Counted from the first letter of the stretch, positions 1 through 6,066 are shown. The stretch is 8,655 nucleotides of DNA from DASUNQ01 sp036277075 (GCA_036277075.1 DASUNQ010000345.1:1-8655), one strand, 5' to 3'. Program-made: numbers and translations. Notes: generated by a model from the sequence alone, not told the origin.

Positions 1-1348
1 GGACGACGAACGCCTCGTCGTCCTCGTCGTGGCCGTAGGCGTGGCCGCGCCCGAACCGCGCCGGGACCGCCGGAACGGCCGGCACCGCTGGAACGGCCGG
101 CACGGCCACCACGGCCACCACCGCGGCCACCGCTGCCGGCACGGCGCCCGTCCCCGCCAGGGCGGGGAACGCGGGCACGGGCGGCACCGGGGCGATCGGG
201 GCGACCGGAGCGACCGGAGCGACCGGGGCGACGACGGGAGTGAGCCACCAGCCCGGCGCGGCCGCGGGGGCGTCGTCGTCCACCGCGACGGCGGAAGCGG
301 CCGCTTCCGCGGGCGCGGCCGGCGGCTCCTCCTGCGCCTCCTGCGCGACGAGGGTGAAGGGGACCAACGCCGCCAGGGCGGCGGGGGCGAGGAGCGCCCA
401 CCAGCCGCGGTGGAAGCGCTTGCCGGCGATCGATTGCTGCAGCATCTCGAGCCTCCTCTTGAGGGTGCGGAAGGAAGGAGCGGCGCCCGCGGCGGCGAAG
501 CGGGGGGCCTCGCCGGTCACTCCCAGCCGCACGAGCAGGCGGCCGTAGCGCTCGGGGGCGGGCCGCAGGACGCGCAGCACGGCCGCGTCGCAGGCGGCCT
601 CGCGGGCCAGCGCGTACTCGCGCGCCGCCAGGCGTGCCAGCGGATGGAAGAAGAAGAGCCGCTGCGCCGCGGCCGGCACCCAGCCGAGCCAGAGGTCGCC
701 GCGGCGGACGTGGAGCAGCTCGTGGCAGAGGGTGAGCGCCAGCTCCTCGGGCGAGAGGCGCGCCAGCGCGCGGGCCGGCAGCAGGATGCGCGGGCGGAGC
801 GGGCCGACGACCTGCGGGGTCTCGATCTCGTCGGAGGCGAGGACCTCGACCTCCCGGCGCAGGCCGAGCGTTGCTTGGAGCTGGGTAAGGAGGATGGACA
901 GCGACGGATCGCCGACGGGCGCGGCGCGGCGGAGTCGGGCGCGCAGGCGACGGAGCATGAGGGCGCCGCCCGCGAGCTGCGTCAGCAGACCGGCCGCCCA
1001 GACTCCCGCGAGAACGAGCGGCCAGGAGACCCGCGGGAGCGGCACCGGCGGCACCGGCGGCGCCGGCGCGCCGGCGACCGTGCGCACGGGCACCGCGTCG
1101 GATAGAGCCGCTTCCGGCGCACTCATCGTCCTTCCCACCCAGCTCTTCTCAACCGCCGGCATCAGCGGCACCGGGGCGGTCCAGACGAGCGCGACGAGAA
1201 GCTTCAAGCAGACGAGCCACCAGAGGGTGCAACGCAGCGAGGCCGGCAGGCGCGGCACGAGTCGGCAGAGCGCCCACACCGCGGCGACCGCGAGCGCGCC
1301 CTGGAGCGAGGCACGGAGGAGGGCCGCGGCGAGGAGATCGGCGCTCAT
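1..1348 (-). CDS. BlaR1/MecR1-type M56 family membrane metalloprotease, 3' end cut by window
   Basis: Likely the membrane sensor/protease partner of the BlaI repressor encoded immediately upstream. 449 codons are visible with no stop before the left edge, so the C-terminus is missing. Hydrophobic segments lie near residues 5-30, 41-60 and 107-130. The zinc-protease motif HELLH is at 209-213, followed by FFHPL and by REAACD near 248-253, which supplies the third zinc ligand Glu. A fourth hydrophobic segment lies near 315-334. This order is that of M56 peptidases. After the last membrane segment comes an acidic/Ala stretch and then long Val-Ala-Pro repeats, not a recognisable penicillin-binding sensor domain in the part seen. 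The ATG is one base after the blaI stop, with GGAGG 7 bases upstream, so the two are one operon. In the family, ligand sensing triggers proteolysis that relieves BlaI repression; the ligand here is unknown. The family call is firm, the sensing role is inferred. Confidence 0.9.
   Translation of the reverse strand, partial: MSADLLAAALLRASLQGALAVAAVWALCRLVPRLPASLRCTLWWLVCLKLLVALVWTAPVPLMPAVEKSWVGRTMSAPEAALSDAVPVRTVAGAPAPPVPPVPLPRVSWPLVLAGVWAAGLLTQLAGGALMLRRLRARLRRAAPVGDPSLSILLTQLQATLGLRREVEVLASDEIETPQVVGPLRPRILLPARALARLSPEELALTLCHELLHVRRGDLWLGWVPAAAQRLFFFHPLARLAAREYALAREAACDAAVLRVLRPAPERYGRLLVRLGVTGEAPRFAAAGAAPSFRTLKRRLEMLQQSIAGKRFHRGWWALLAPAALAALVPFTLVAQEAQEEPPAAPAEAAASAVAVDDDAPAAAPGWWLTPVVAPVAPVAPVAPIAPVPPVPAFPALAGTGAVPAAVAAVVAVVAVPAVPAVPAVPAVPARFGRGHAYGHDEDDEAFVV
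59..103 (-). repeat. (Val-Pro-Ala)5 coding microrepeat in the M56 protein
   Basis: Five successive Val-Pro-Ala codon triplets in the M56 frame, continuing on the N-terminal side into a Val/Ala-rich run. At DNA level it is a degenerate 9-base period with synonymous changes (GTG/GTT/GTC for Val). It probably encodes a flexible or extended extracytoplasmic linker. Confidence 0.7.
197..232 (-). repeat. (Val-Ala-Pro)4 coding microrepeat in the M56 protein
   Basis: Four Val-Ala-Pro triplets in the M56 frame, followed by Ile-Ala-Pro and Val-Pro-Pro variants. On the plus strand the unit appears as near-identical 9-mers of the type CGACCGGAG. It lies C-terminal to the last predicted membrane segment and is the first of two Pro-rich tracts. 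Confidence 0.7.
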
Positions 1349-1349
1349 C

Positions 1350-1736
1350 TCAGCCCTCCTCCTTCCGCGCCCGCAGGCGGCCGACCAGCTCCTCCAGCTC
1401 CGCCAGCTCCTCCTCGGAGACCTCGGCGTTCTCCGCGAGATAGGCGACGAAGGGCGAGACCGAGCCGGCGAGCGTGCGCTCGACGAAAGCGCTCACCGCG
1501 CCGCGCAGCACCTCGTGCGCCGGCACCGGCGAGACGTAGTGGTAGACCCCCTCCACCTGCCGGCGGTGGAGGTGCCCCTTCTGGCGCAGCCGCTCCATCA
1601 TCGTGAGCACCGTCGAGCGCGCCAGCCCGCGCGGCGCACCGAACCCCTCGGCGACCTGGCCGACGGTCGACGGCCCCTGCTCCGCGACGTGGCGGAGCAG
1701 CGCCAGCTCCTGGTCTCCGATCGACTTGGCGGGCAT
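1350..1736 (-). CDS. blaI: BlaI/MecI/CopY-family transcriptional repressor
   Basis: A 128-residue winged-helix repressor, the usual length for BlaI/MecI. The N-terminal half (about 1-72) is the DNA-binding domain. Its recognition helix region LARSTVLTMMERLRQKGHL (38-56) matches the family pattern of an STV-x-T-x-L-x-x-L-x-x-KG-L core, followed by the wing with VYHYVSP (64-70). The C-terminal half (about 74-128) is helical and acidic, as expected for the dimerisation domain. The Asn-Phe pair cut in staphylococcal BlaI is not visible at the equivalent place, so the cleavage site may differ. Start ATG 1736 is about 16 bases from the predicted transcription start. The gene is followed after one base by the M56 protease gene, the classical blaI-blaR1 order. 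A dyad in its own promoter suggests autorepression. The regulated output (beta-lactam response or other envelope stress) cannot be read from this window. Confidence 0.92.
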   Translation of the reverse strand: MPAKSIGDQELALLRHVAEQGPSTVGQVAEGFGAPRGLARSTVLTMMERLRQKGHLHRRQVEGVYHYVSPVPAHEVLRGAVSAFVERTLAGSVSPFVAYLAENAEVSEEELAELEELVGRLRARKEEG

Positions 1737-1758
1737 CTCCGGTCTTCCTCGGCGGAGG

Positions 1759-1788
1759 ATGGTACCGGGTGACTACAACTGTCGTCAA
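1759..1788 (-). promoter_or_regulatory. sigma70-like promoter of the blaI-M56 operon
   Basis: On the minus strand a -35 box TTGACG (1788-1783) and a -10 box TACCAT (1764-1759) are separated by 18 bases. The predicted start of transcription near 1752 gives a leader of about 16 bases before the blaI ATG. The -35 matches the consensus at 5 of 6 positions and the -10 at 4 of 6. Confidence 0.6.
1771..1786. promoter_or_regulatory. probable BlaI operator (imperfect dyad)
   Basis: GACTACAACTGTCGTC is a dyad with 7-base arms, 6 of 7 pairs complementary, around a 2-base centre. Its core TACA-AC-TGTC is close to the known BlaI/MecI half-site arrangement TACA-NN-TGTA. It lies in the spacer between the blaI -35 and -10 boxes, where bound repressor would block polymerase. 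Only one such dyad is visible in the intergenic region. Confidence 0.6.
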
Positions 1789-1872
1789 GAGGGCTTTGCG
1801 GCATGCTATCCTTCCCGCCCGGTGCGCACCCCGCGCCACCCGCGCCAATCCCCACGAGTGCCGTCGAAGCCC

Positions 1873-1913
1873 GGCGCGAAAGCCGCGAAAGCCCGCGCCT
1901 TAGGAGGACCGCC
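1873..1913 (+). promoter_or_regulatory. gcdH leader hairpin, 9-bp tandem repeat and ribosome binding site
   Basis: A GGCGCG/CGCGCC stem (1873-1878 with 1894-1899) encloses two tandem copies of GCGAAAGCC (1876-1893). The ribosome binding site AGGAGG (1902-1907) follows after two bases, with 6 bases to the GTG at 1914. This site decides the start: in-frame codons further upstream, from 1803 on, have no such signal. Whether the hairpin affects translation is unknown. Confidence 0.5.
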
Positions 1914-3161
1914 GTGAGCCGTTTCCCAGGCGTCGATTTCCTCGAGCTGGACCCCCTCCTGTCGGAGGATGAGCGGCTGGTGCGCGACACCGTCCGCGCG
2001 TTCGTCGAGGACAAGGTCAAGCCGATCATCGAGGAGTGCCACCGCGAGGCGCGCACGCCGCTCGAGCTGGTCCCCGAGATGGGGCGCCTCAACCTCTTCG
2101 GCGCGACGATCGCCGAGTACGGCCTCCCGGGCCTCAACAACGTCGCCTACGGCCTCATCATGCAGGAGCTCGAGCGCGGCGACTCGGGGCTGCGCAGCTT
2201 CGTCTCGGTGCAGAGCGCGCTCGTCATGTACCCGATCTACACCTTCGGCTCGCCGGAGCAGAAGGACCGCTGGATCCCGGCCCTCGCCTCCGGCGACGCG
2301 ATCGGCTGCTTCGGCCTGACCGAGCCGGACTTCGGCTCCAACCCCGGCGGCATGCGCACGACGGCGCGGCGGGACGGCGACTCCTGGGTGCTCGACGGCT
2401 CCAAGCAGTGGATCACCAACGGCACGCTCGCCGACGTCGCGGTCGTCTGGGCCAAGACCCCGGAGGGCGTTCGCGGCTTCCTGGTCGAGAAGGGAACCCC
2501 CGGCTACACCTCCTCGGACCAGCACGGCAAGTTCTCGCTGCGCGCCTCGACGACCTCGGAGCTCGGCTTCCACGACTGCCGCATTCCGGCGGCGAACCTG
2601 CTCCCCGGGACCACCGGCTTGAAGAACGCGCTGATGTGCCTCAACCAGGCGCGCTACGGCATCGCCTGGGGAGGGCTCGGCGCGGCGATGGAGTGCTACT
2701 GGACCGCCCTCGAGTACGCCAAGCAGCGCGTCCAGTTCGGCGGCCAGCCGATCGCCTGCCACCAGCTGGTGCAGGAGAAGCTGGTCTGGATGGTCTCGGA
2801 GATCAGCAAGGGCCAGCTCCTGGCGCTCCAGCTCGGGCGGCTCAAGGACCGCGGGCGCCTCAAGCCCCACCAGGTCTCGCTCGGCAAGCGCAACAACGTC
2901 TGGGTGGCGCGCGAGTGCGCGAAGCTGGCGCGCGAGGTGCTCGGCGCCAACGGCATCGTCGACGACTACCCGGTCATCCGCCACATGCTCAACATCGAGT
3001 CGGTCTACACCTACGAGGGCACGCACGACATCCACGCCCTGGTGATCGGTGAGGCGGTCACCGGCATCCCGGCCTACAACCCGCCGGAGCGCACGCCGCG
3101 TGAGCCGAGAGCGCCCGCCGCGGCGGAGCGCACGCCGGCGGCCGTCGAGGGCGCCCGCTGA
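1914..3161 (+). CDS. gcdH: glutaryl-CoA dehydrogenase (acyl-CoA dehydrogenase family)
   Basis: Flavoenzyme that oxidises glutaryl-CoA and decarboxylates it to crotonyl-CoA, passing electrons to electron-transfer flavoprotein. It acts in lysine, tryptophan and aromatic (benzoyl-CoA) degradation. The 415-residue product follows glutaryl-CoA dehydrogenase throughout: ELERGDSGLRS at 85-95, GCFGLTEP at 131-138, KQWITNG at 164-170, GKFSLRAS at 205-212, RYGIAWG at 248-254, LGANGI at 343-348 and the catalytic segment TYEGTHDIHAL at 366-376 with Glu368 as the base. Glu87, Arg94 and Ser95, which in the human enzyme position the gamma-carboxylate of the substrate, are present, so glutaryl specificity is better supported than a generic acyl-CoA dehydrogenase. 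A Pro/Ala/Arg-rich tail (about 388-415) extends past the usual end. The GTG start is set by a strong ribosome binding site. The stop overlaps the glpX start (TGATG), so the genes are probably translationally coupled. Confidence 0.93.
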   Translation: MSRFPGVDFLELDPLLSEDERLVRDTVRAFVEDKVKPIIEECHREARTPLELVPEMGRLNLFGATIAEYGLPGLNNVAYGLIMQELERGDSGLRSFVSVQSALVMYPIYTFGSPEQKDRWIPALASGDAIGCFGLTEPDFGSNPGGMRTTARRDGDSWVLDGSKQWITNGTLADVAVVWAKTPEGVRGFLVEKGTPGYTSSDQHGKFSLRASTTSELGFHDCRIPAANLLPGTTGLKNALMCLNQARYGIAWGGLGAAMECYWTALEYAKQRVQFGGQPIACHQLVQEKLVWMVSEISKGQLLALQLGRLKDRGRLKPHQVSLGKRNNVWVARECAKLAREVLGANGIVDDYPVIRHMLNIESVYTYEGTHDIHALVIGEAVTGIPAYNPPERTPREPRAPAAAERTPAAVEGAR

Positions 3162-4141
3162 TGTCCCTCGATCGACGGCTCGAGCAGGACTTCATCCGCG
3201 TCACCGAGGAGGCGGCGATCGCCGCCGCCAAGACGATGGGCTACGGCGACCGCCGCGAGTCCGACCGGGTGGCGGTCGAGGCGATGCGGCGCGAGATGGA
3301 CTCGCTCGAGATGGACGGGCGGGTGGTGATCGGCGAAGGGGAGCGCGACCAGGCGCCGATGCTCTTCGTCGGCGAGCAGCTCGGCGCGGCGCGCGGCCGC
3401 GACGGGGCGACGGCCGTGGACATCGCCGTCGATCCGCTCGAGGGGACGAACCTCTGCGCGCTCGGCGCGCCGGACGCCATCGCCGTCCTGGCCGCGGCCG
3501 AGCGCGGGGGGCTGCTCTACGCGCCCGACATCTACATGGAGAAGATCGTCGTCGGGCCGACGGCGCGCGGCTCGGTGCACATCGACGCGCCGGTGGCCGA
3601 GAACCTCCGCAACCTCGCCACCGCCTTCGGGCGCAAGGTGAGCGACCTGACGATCGTCGTCCTCGACCGCGAGCGCCACCGGCAGCTCATCGCCGACATC
3701 CGCAACTCCGGCGCGCGCATCCGCCTGATCGCCGACGGCGACCTCTCGGCCGGCATCGCGGCGGCGGTGCGCGGCACCGGCGTCCACGCGGTGATGGGGA
3801 TCGGCGGCGCGCCCGAAGGGGTGATCACCGCCGCCGCCATGCGCTGCCTCGGCGGCGAGATCCAGGCGCGGCTGCGGCCGCTCGGCGAGGCCCAGGAGGC
3901 GCGCGCCAAGGAGCTGGCGACCGACGTCTCCAAGGTCTACCGCACCGAGGACCTCGCCCCCGGCGAGCAGATCCTCTTCGCCTCGACCGGCGTGACCGAC
4001 GGCGAGCTGCTGCGCGGCGTCCGCTTCTTCGGCGGCGGCTCGCGCACCACGACCCTGTTCATGTCGCTGCCGCGCAAGATCATCCGCTTCGTCGACACCA
4101 TCCACCGCGAGCAGGTGACGACGCCGGTCCGGTTCGTCTGA
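3161..4141 (+). CDS. glpX: class II fructose-1,6-bisphosphatase
   Basis: Hydrolyses fructose 1,6-bisphosphate to fructose 6-phosphate in gluconeogenesis, as a cytosolic metal-dependent enzyme. At 326 residues it is near the usual GlpX length. Family signatures are the metal/phosphate-site motifs GEGERD (58-63) and DPLEGT (91-96), then APDIYMEKIVVGP (121-133), DGD (192-194), GIGGAPEG (213-220) and STGVTDGELL (275-284). Related cyanobacterial enzymes also act on sedoheptulose 1,7-bisphosphate; that activity cannot be excluded. The ATG overlaps the last base of the gcdH stop (TGATG), with no separate ribosome binding site of note, so translation is probably coupled to gcdH. Crotonyl-CoA from GcdH ends as acetyl-CoA, and growth on such substrates needs gluconeogenesis; this is a possible reason for pairing the genes, but is inference. 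Confidence 0.95.
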   Translation: MSLDRRLEQDFIRVTEEAAIAAAKTMGYGDRRESDRVAVEAMRREMDSLEMDGRVVIGEGERDQAPMLFVGEQLGAARGRDGATAVDIAVDPLEGTNLCALGAPDAIAVLAAAERGGLLYAPDIYMEKIVVGPTARGSVHIDAPVAENLRNLATAFGRKVSDLTIVVLDRERHRQLIADIRNSGARIRLIADGDLSAGIAAAVRGTGVHAVMGIGGAPEGVITAAAMRCLGGEIQARLRPLGEAQEARAKELATDVSKVYRTEDLAPGEQILFASTGVTDGELLRGVRFFGGGSRTTTLFMSLPRKIIRFVDTIHREQVTTPVRFV

Positions 4142-4152
4142 TGAGCGTGTAG
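4141..4152 (+). other. three-codon mini-ORF bridging glpX and dcd
   Basis: ATG AGC GTG TAG (Met-Ser-Val-stop) begins on the last base of the glpX stop (TGATG). Its own stop overlaps the GTG start of the next gene (TAGTG). It could carry a terminating ribosome 11 bases forward to the dcd start, which lacks a clear ribosome binding site. It could also be chance. Confidence 0.35.
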
Positions 4153-4640
4153 TGATCAAGCCGGACCGCTGGATCCGCGAGTGGGGGCGCGGCGGCGGCG
4201 TCGAGCCCTTCGAGGAGGGACAGGTCAACGCCGCGAGCTACGACGTGCGGGTCTGCGACCACTGGATCTGCCCCACCCGCGAGCCCGAGGAGTTCAGCGC
4301 CCCTCACATCAAGCTCTTCCCCGGCGAGGTAGTCCTCGCCTCGACGATCGAGTACGTCCGCATCCCGCGCACCGTGGCCTGCGACCTCAAGCTCAAGTCG
4401 ACGCTCGGGCGGGTCTGGATCAACCACTCGCTCGCCGGCTGGTGCGACCCCGGCTTCGAGGGCAACATCACCCTGGAGCTGCAGAACCTCGGCCCCGAGC
4501 CCTTCGTCCTCGAGGCCGGCCGCCGCATCGCCCAGCTCATCTTCGTCGCGATGGAGTCCGAGCCCGAGATCGCCTACGGCGACCCCGGCTCCTCCAGCCA
4601 CTACCAGGGGCAGAAGGGGACGACGAAGGCGCGGGGGTAG
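4152..4640 (+). CDS. dcd: dCTP deaminase / dUTPase-family protein
   Basis: Trimeric pyrimidine-nucleotide enzyme of the dCTP deaminase fold, which makes dUTP from dCTP (or dUMP directly in bifunctional members) for dTMP synthesis. The 162-residue product shows NAASYDVRV (26-34), FPGEVVLAST (56-65), KSTLGR (82-87), AGWCDPGFEG (95-104), ITLELQN (106-112) with Glu109 at the position of the catalytic Glu138 of the E. coli enzyme, GRRIAQLIF (123-131) and the C-terminal YQGQKG (151-156). It is shorter than E. coli Dcd (193 residues). The usual GRSS is replaced by KST, with one residue fewer before the DPG turn; this matches a divergent branch also found in phage-like sequences, so the exact reaction is less certain than the family. 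The start is GTG 4152. It is the third gene of the gcdH-glpX unit. Confidence 0.85.
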   Translation: MIKPDRWIREWGRGGGVEPFEEGQVNAASYDVRVCDHWICPTREPEEFSAPHIKLFPGEVVLASTIEYVRIPRTVACDLKLKSTLGRVWINHSLAGWCDPGFEGNITLELQNLGPEPFVLEAGRRIAQLIFVAMESEPEIAYGDPGSSSHYQGQKGTTKARG

Positions 4641-4642
4641 GT

Positions 4643-4669
4643 GAGCTGGCGACGCTCTGCAGCCAGCTC
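4643..4669. terminator. hairpin between convergent dcd and vapC
   Basis: GAGCTGGC (4643-4650) pairs perfectly with GCCAGCTC (4662-4669) across an 11-base loop, just after the dcd stop and before the vapC stop on the other strand. There is no T-run on either side, so it is only a weak candidate for a bidirectional terminator. Confidence 0.35.
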
Positions 4670-4676
4670 CCGAACG

Positions 4677-5096
4677 TCAGCCGCCGGCTTCGGCGAGCGC
4701 CGCCACGTTGAGGCGCTCGTCGAAGGCGGAAAACCGGACCGCCTCGCCGAGACCGGCGGAGGCGAGGGACAGGAAGGAGGCGAGGTGGAGGCTGTCGAAC
4801 CCACGTAGGGCGTGGCGCTCGGCGAGGTCCCCGGCACGCCGCCAGACGGGCTCGCCGACGTCGAGAGCGAGGTAGCGCGGCCAGTCTTGCTCGAGGTCGG
4901 CCTTGAGCCGCTCGGCCTCGCGGGCGGTCACCGCCTGCTCGCGTCGTAGGCGCGCGAAGGCGCTGCGCGCCTCCGGGTAGGCGAGCACAGAGGTGGCGAC
5001 GAGCGACGCCTCGGCGACGAGCCGCCAGACCTCGTCGGAGCCCTCTTCCGAGACGTAGAGCTTGACCAGACTGCTGGTGTCGAGGTACAGGATCAC
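4677..5096 (-). CDS. vapC: VapC-family PIN-domain toxin
   Basis: Predicted ribonuclease toxin of a type II toxin-antitoxin pair; PIN enzymes cut RNA using a cluster of acidic residues that hold Mg2+ or Mn2+. The 139-residue product begins with MILYLDTSSLVKLYV, giving Asp6. Further likely active-site acids are Glu42 (in YPEARSAF), Asp101 (in RGFDSLHLA) and Asp126 (in FSAFDERLN). Length and order of these four positions match VapC. The start ATG at 5096 overlaps the antitoxin stop by four bases (ATGA), typical of vapBC coupling. The RNA target cannot be predicted from the sequence. All acidic residues are in place, so the gene looks intact. Confidence 0.9.
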   Translation of the reverse strand: MILYLDTSSLVKLYVSEEGSDEVWRLVAEASLVATSVLAYPEARSAFARLRREQAVTAREAERLKADLEQDWPRYLALDVGEPVWRRAGDLAERHALRGFDSLHLASFLSLASAGLGEAVRFSAFDERLNVAALAEAGG

Positions 5097-5362
5097 CGGC
5101 GGTCTTCGAGGACGATCTCTGCGGCGCGCTTGCCCTCGAGCTGCGGAGGGTTTTCGGCGCCGCGAGGCTTGCCTCCGCCCCAGCTCGCGCCGCCCGCGGC
5201 GACGAGCTCCCAGGCCGCGCGCGACGCCGCTTCCTGCTCGTAAGGAGCGAGCAGGGCCACGGGCCGGCCGCGGTCGGTGATGACGATCCGTTCGCCTTCA
5301 CCAACCCGCCGGAGGTACTCGCTCAAGCTGTCCTTCAGGACCTTCACCCCTACCTGTGTCAC
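5093..5362 (-). CDS. vapB: Phd/YefM-family antitoxin (VapB)
   Basis: 89-residue antitoxin that would neutralise the downstream PIN toxin and bind its own operator. The N-terminal part (VGVKVLKDSLSEYLRRV, then ERIVITDRGRPVALLAP to about residue 41) is the Phd/YefM DNA-binding and dimerisation fold. The rest is variable and charged, with a Gly-rich stretch (56-64) and a C-terminal segment ending EIVLEDRR, as expected for the flexible toxin-binding tail. The start is GTG 5362, supported by AAGGAGG (5376-5370 on this strand) 7 bases upstream; a second in-frame GTG follows at codon 6 but has no such site. It overlaps vapC by four bases. Confidence 0.88.
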   Translation of the reverse strand: MTQVGVKVLKDSLSEYLRRVGEGERIVITDRGRPVALLAPYEQEAASRAAWELVAAGGASWGGGKPRGAENPPQLEGKRAAEIVLEDRR

Positions 5363-5377
5363 GCCGTTGCCTCCTTA

Positions 5378-5408
5378 GTGGCTACATTGTAGCAGCTGAT
5401 GTAGCCAC
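5378..5408. promoter_or_regulatory. compound palindromic operator and -10 box of vapBC
   Basis: GTGGCTACAT (5378-5387) and ATGTAGCCAC (5399-5408) form a perfect 10-base inverted repeat across 11 bases. Nested within it, GCTACA-T-TGTAGC (5381-5393) is a second perfect dyad, so the half-site TGTAGC occurs three times, one inverted. On the minus strand the -10 hexamer TACAAT (5391-5386) lies inside the structure; no convincing -35 is seen. The position 16 bases before the vapB start and over the -10 fits autorepression by the VapBC complex. Confidence 0.7.
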
Positions 5409-5515
5409 CACTCACTCCTCCGCACGCACTGGCGCGCCGGATCGCGGTGCATGAATGCGACTCCGGAGAGGGGTAGACTGCCGCGCCATTCCATGATCTG
5501 GAGCCAGGCGACACC

Positions 5516-5995
5516 GTGAGCGTGGCCGATCTCAGCCCCGCCGCCGCGCGCGTCGCGCGGGCGCTCGCCGCGCGCGGGGTGGACTGCACGGTGCGCGAGC
5601 TGCCGGCCTCGACGCGCACGGCCGCCGAGGCCGCGGCGGCGATCGGCTGCCGGGTGGAGCAGATCGCCAAGTCGATCGTCTTCCGGGGCGCGGTGAGCGG
5701 CGAGCCGATCCTGGTCGTCGCGAGCGGCGGGAGCCGCGTCGACGAGCGGCGGCTCGCCGCGGCGGCGGGCGAGGGGATCGAGCGCGCCGATCCCGACTTC
5801 GTCAAACGGGAGCTGGGCTTCGCGATCGGCGGCGTGCCGCCGCTCGGTCACGCGCGCCCGGTGCGCACCTTCGTCGATCCAGGCCTGCTCGAGCTCGACA
5901 CCGTCTGGGCCGCCGCCGGCACTCCCCACGCCGTCTTCAGCATCGCCCCGGGAGACCTCCTCCGCGCCACCGGAGGCGAGCTGCTCGAGGAGTAG
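5516..5995 (+). CDS. YbaK/EbsC-family aminoacyl-tRNA deacylase (tRNA editing)
   Basis: Free-standing editing enzyme of the YbaK/ProRS-INS family, whose members hydrolyse mischarged tRNAs, classically Cys-tRNA(Pro). The 159-residue product has the family pattern: IGCRVEQIAKSIVFR (43-57) with Lys52 at the position of the conserved catalytic-pocket Lys of YbaK, PILVVASGGSRVDE (64-77), FAIGGVPPLGH (102-112) forming the substrate pocket loop, and AAGTPHAVFSI (133-143). Within the family the substrate differs between YbaK, ProXp and related groups, and the sequence does not settle which applies. The start is GTG 5516; the ribosome binding site is weak (GGAG about 12 bases upstream), and GTG 5522 is an alternative. 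It is transcribed divergently from vapBC and probably alone. Confidence 0.88.
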   Translation: MSVADLSPAAARVARALAARGVDCTVRELPASTRTAAEAAAAIGCRVEQIAKSIVFRGAVSGEPILVVASGGSRVDERRLAAAAGEGIERADPDFVKRELGFAIGGVPPLGHARPVRTFVDPGLLELDTVWAAAGTPHAVFSIAPGDLLRATGGELLEE

Positions 5996-6034
5996 CCGCA
6001 GAGGCCGCGGGTGCGCCTCGCAACTCGCCGATCT

Positions 6035-6066
6035 GAGGGAAACGCCCTCCCGGCGGCGTTTCTCTC
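6035..6066 (+). terminator. hairpin downstream of the YbaK-family gene
   Basis: A 12-base stem (6035-6046 with 6055-6066, one G-T pair) closes an 8-base loop, beginning 39 bases after the stop codon. It is strong but is followed by C residues, not a T-run, so it is either a non-canonical terminator or an mRNA 3' stabiliser. Confidence 0.5.

Noticed and set aside
29..1105. Long plus-strand open frame opposite the M56 gene
   Set aside because: It is Arg/Gly/His-rich with no recognisable motif, antisense to a gene with clear HELLH and membrane segments; long chance frames are normal at this GC content.
1803..1913. Upstream extension of gcdH to an ATG at 1803
   Set aside because: It would add 37 Pro/Arg-rich residues without homology and begin in the promoter region, whereas GTG 1914 has an ideal AGGAGG and starts the conserved sequence.
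1806..3035. 409-residue minus-strand open frame opposite gcdH
   Set aside because: The opposite strand encodes a full glutaryl-CoA dehydrogenase with all key residues; the antisense frame mirrors its codon pattern and shows no domain.
3049..4228. Long alternative frames on both strands over glpX
   Set aside because: Arg- and Asp-rich shadow translations with no motifs; GlpX signatures run through the whole of the real frame.
5359..5929. Minus-strand frames opposite the YbaK-family gene
   Set aside because: No domain signal, and they run across the vapBC operator; the plus-strand protein matches YbaK throughout.
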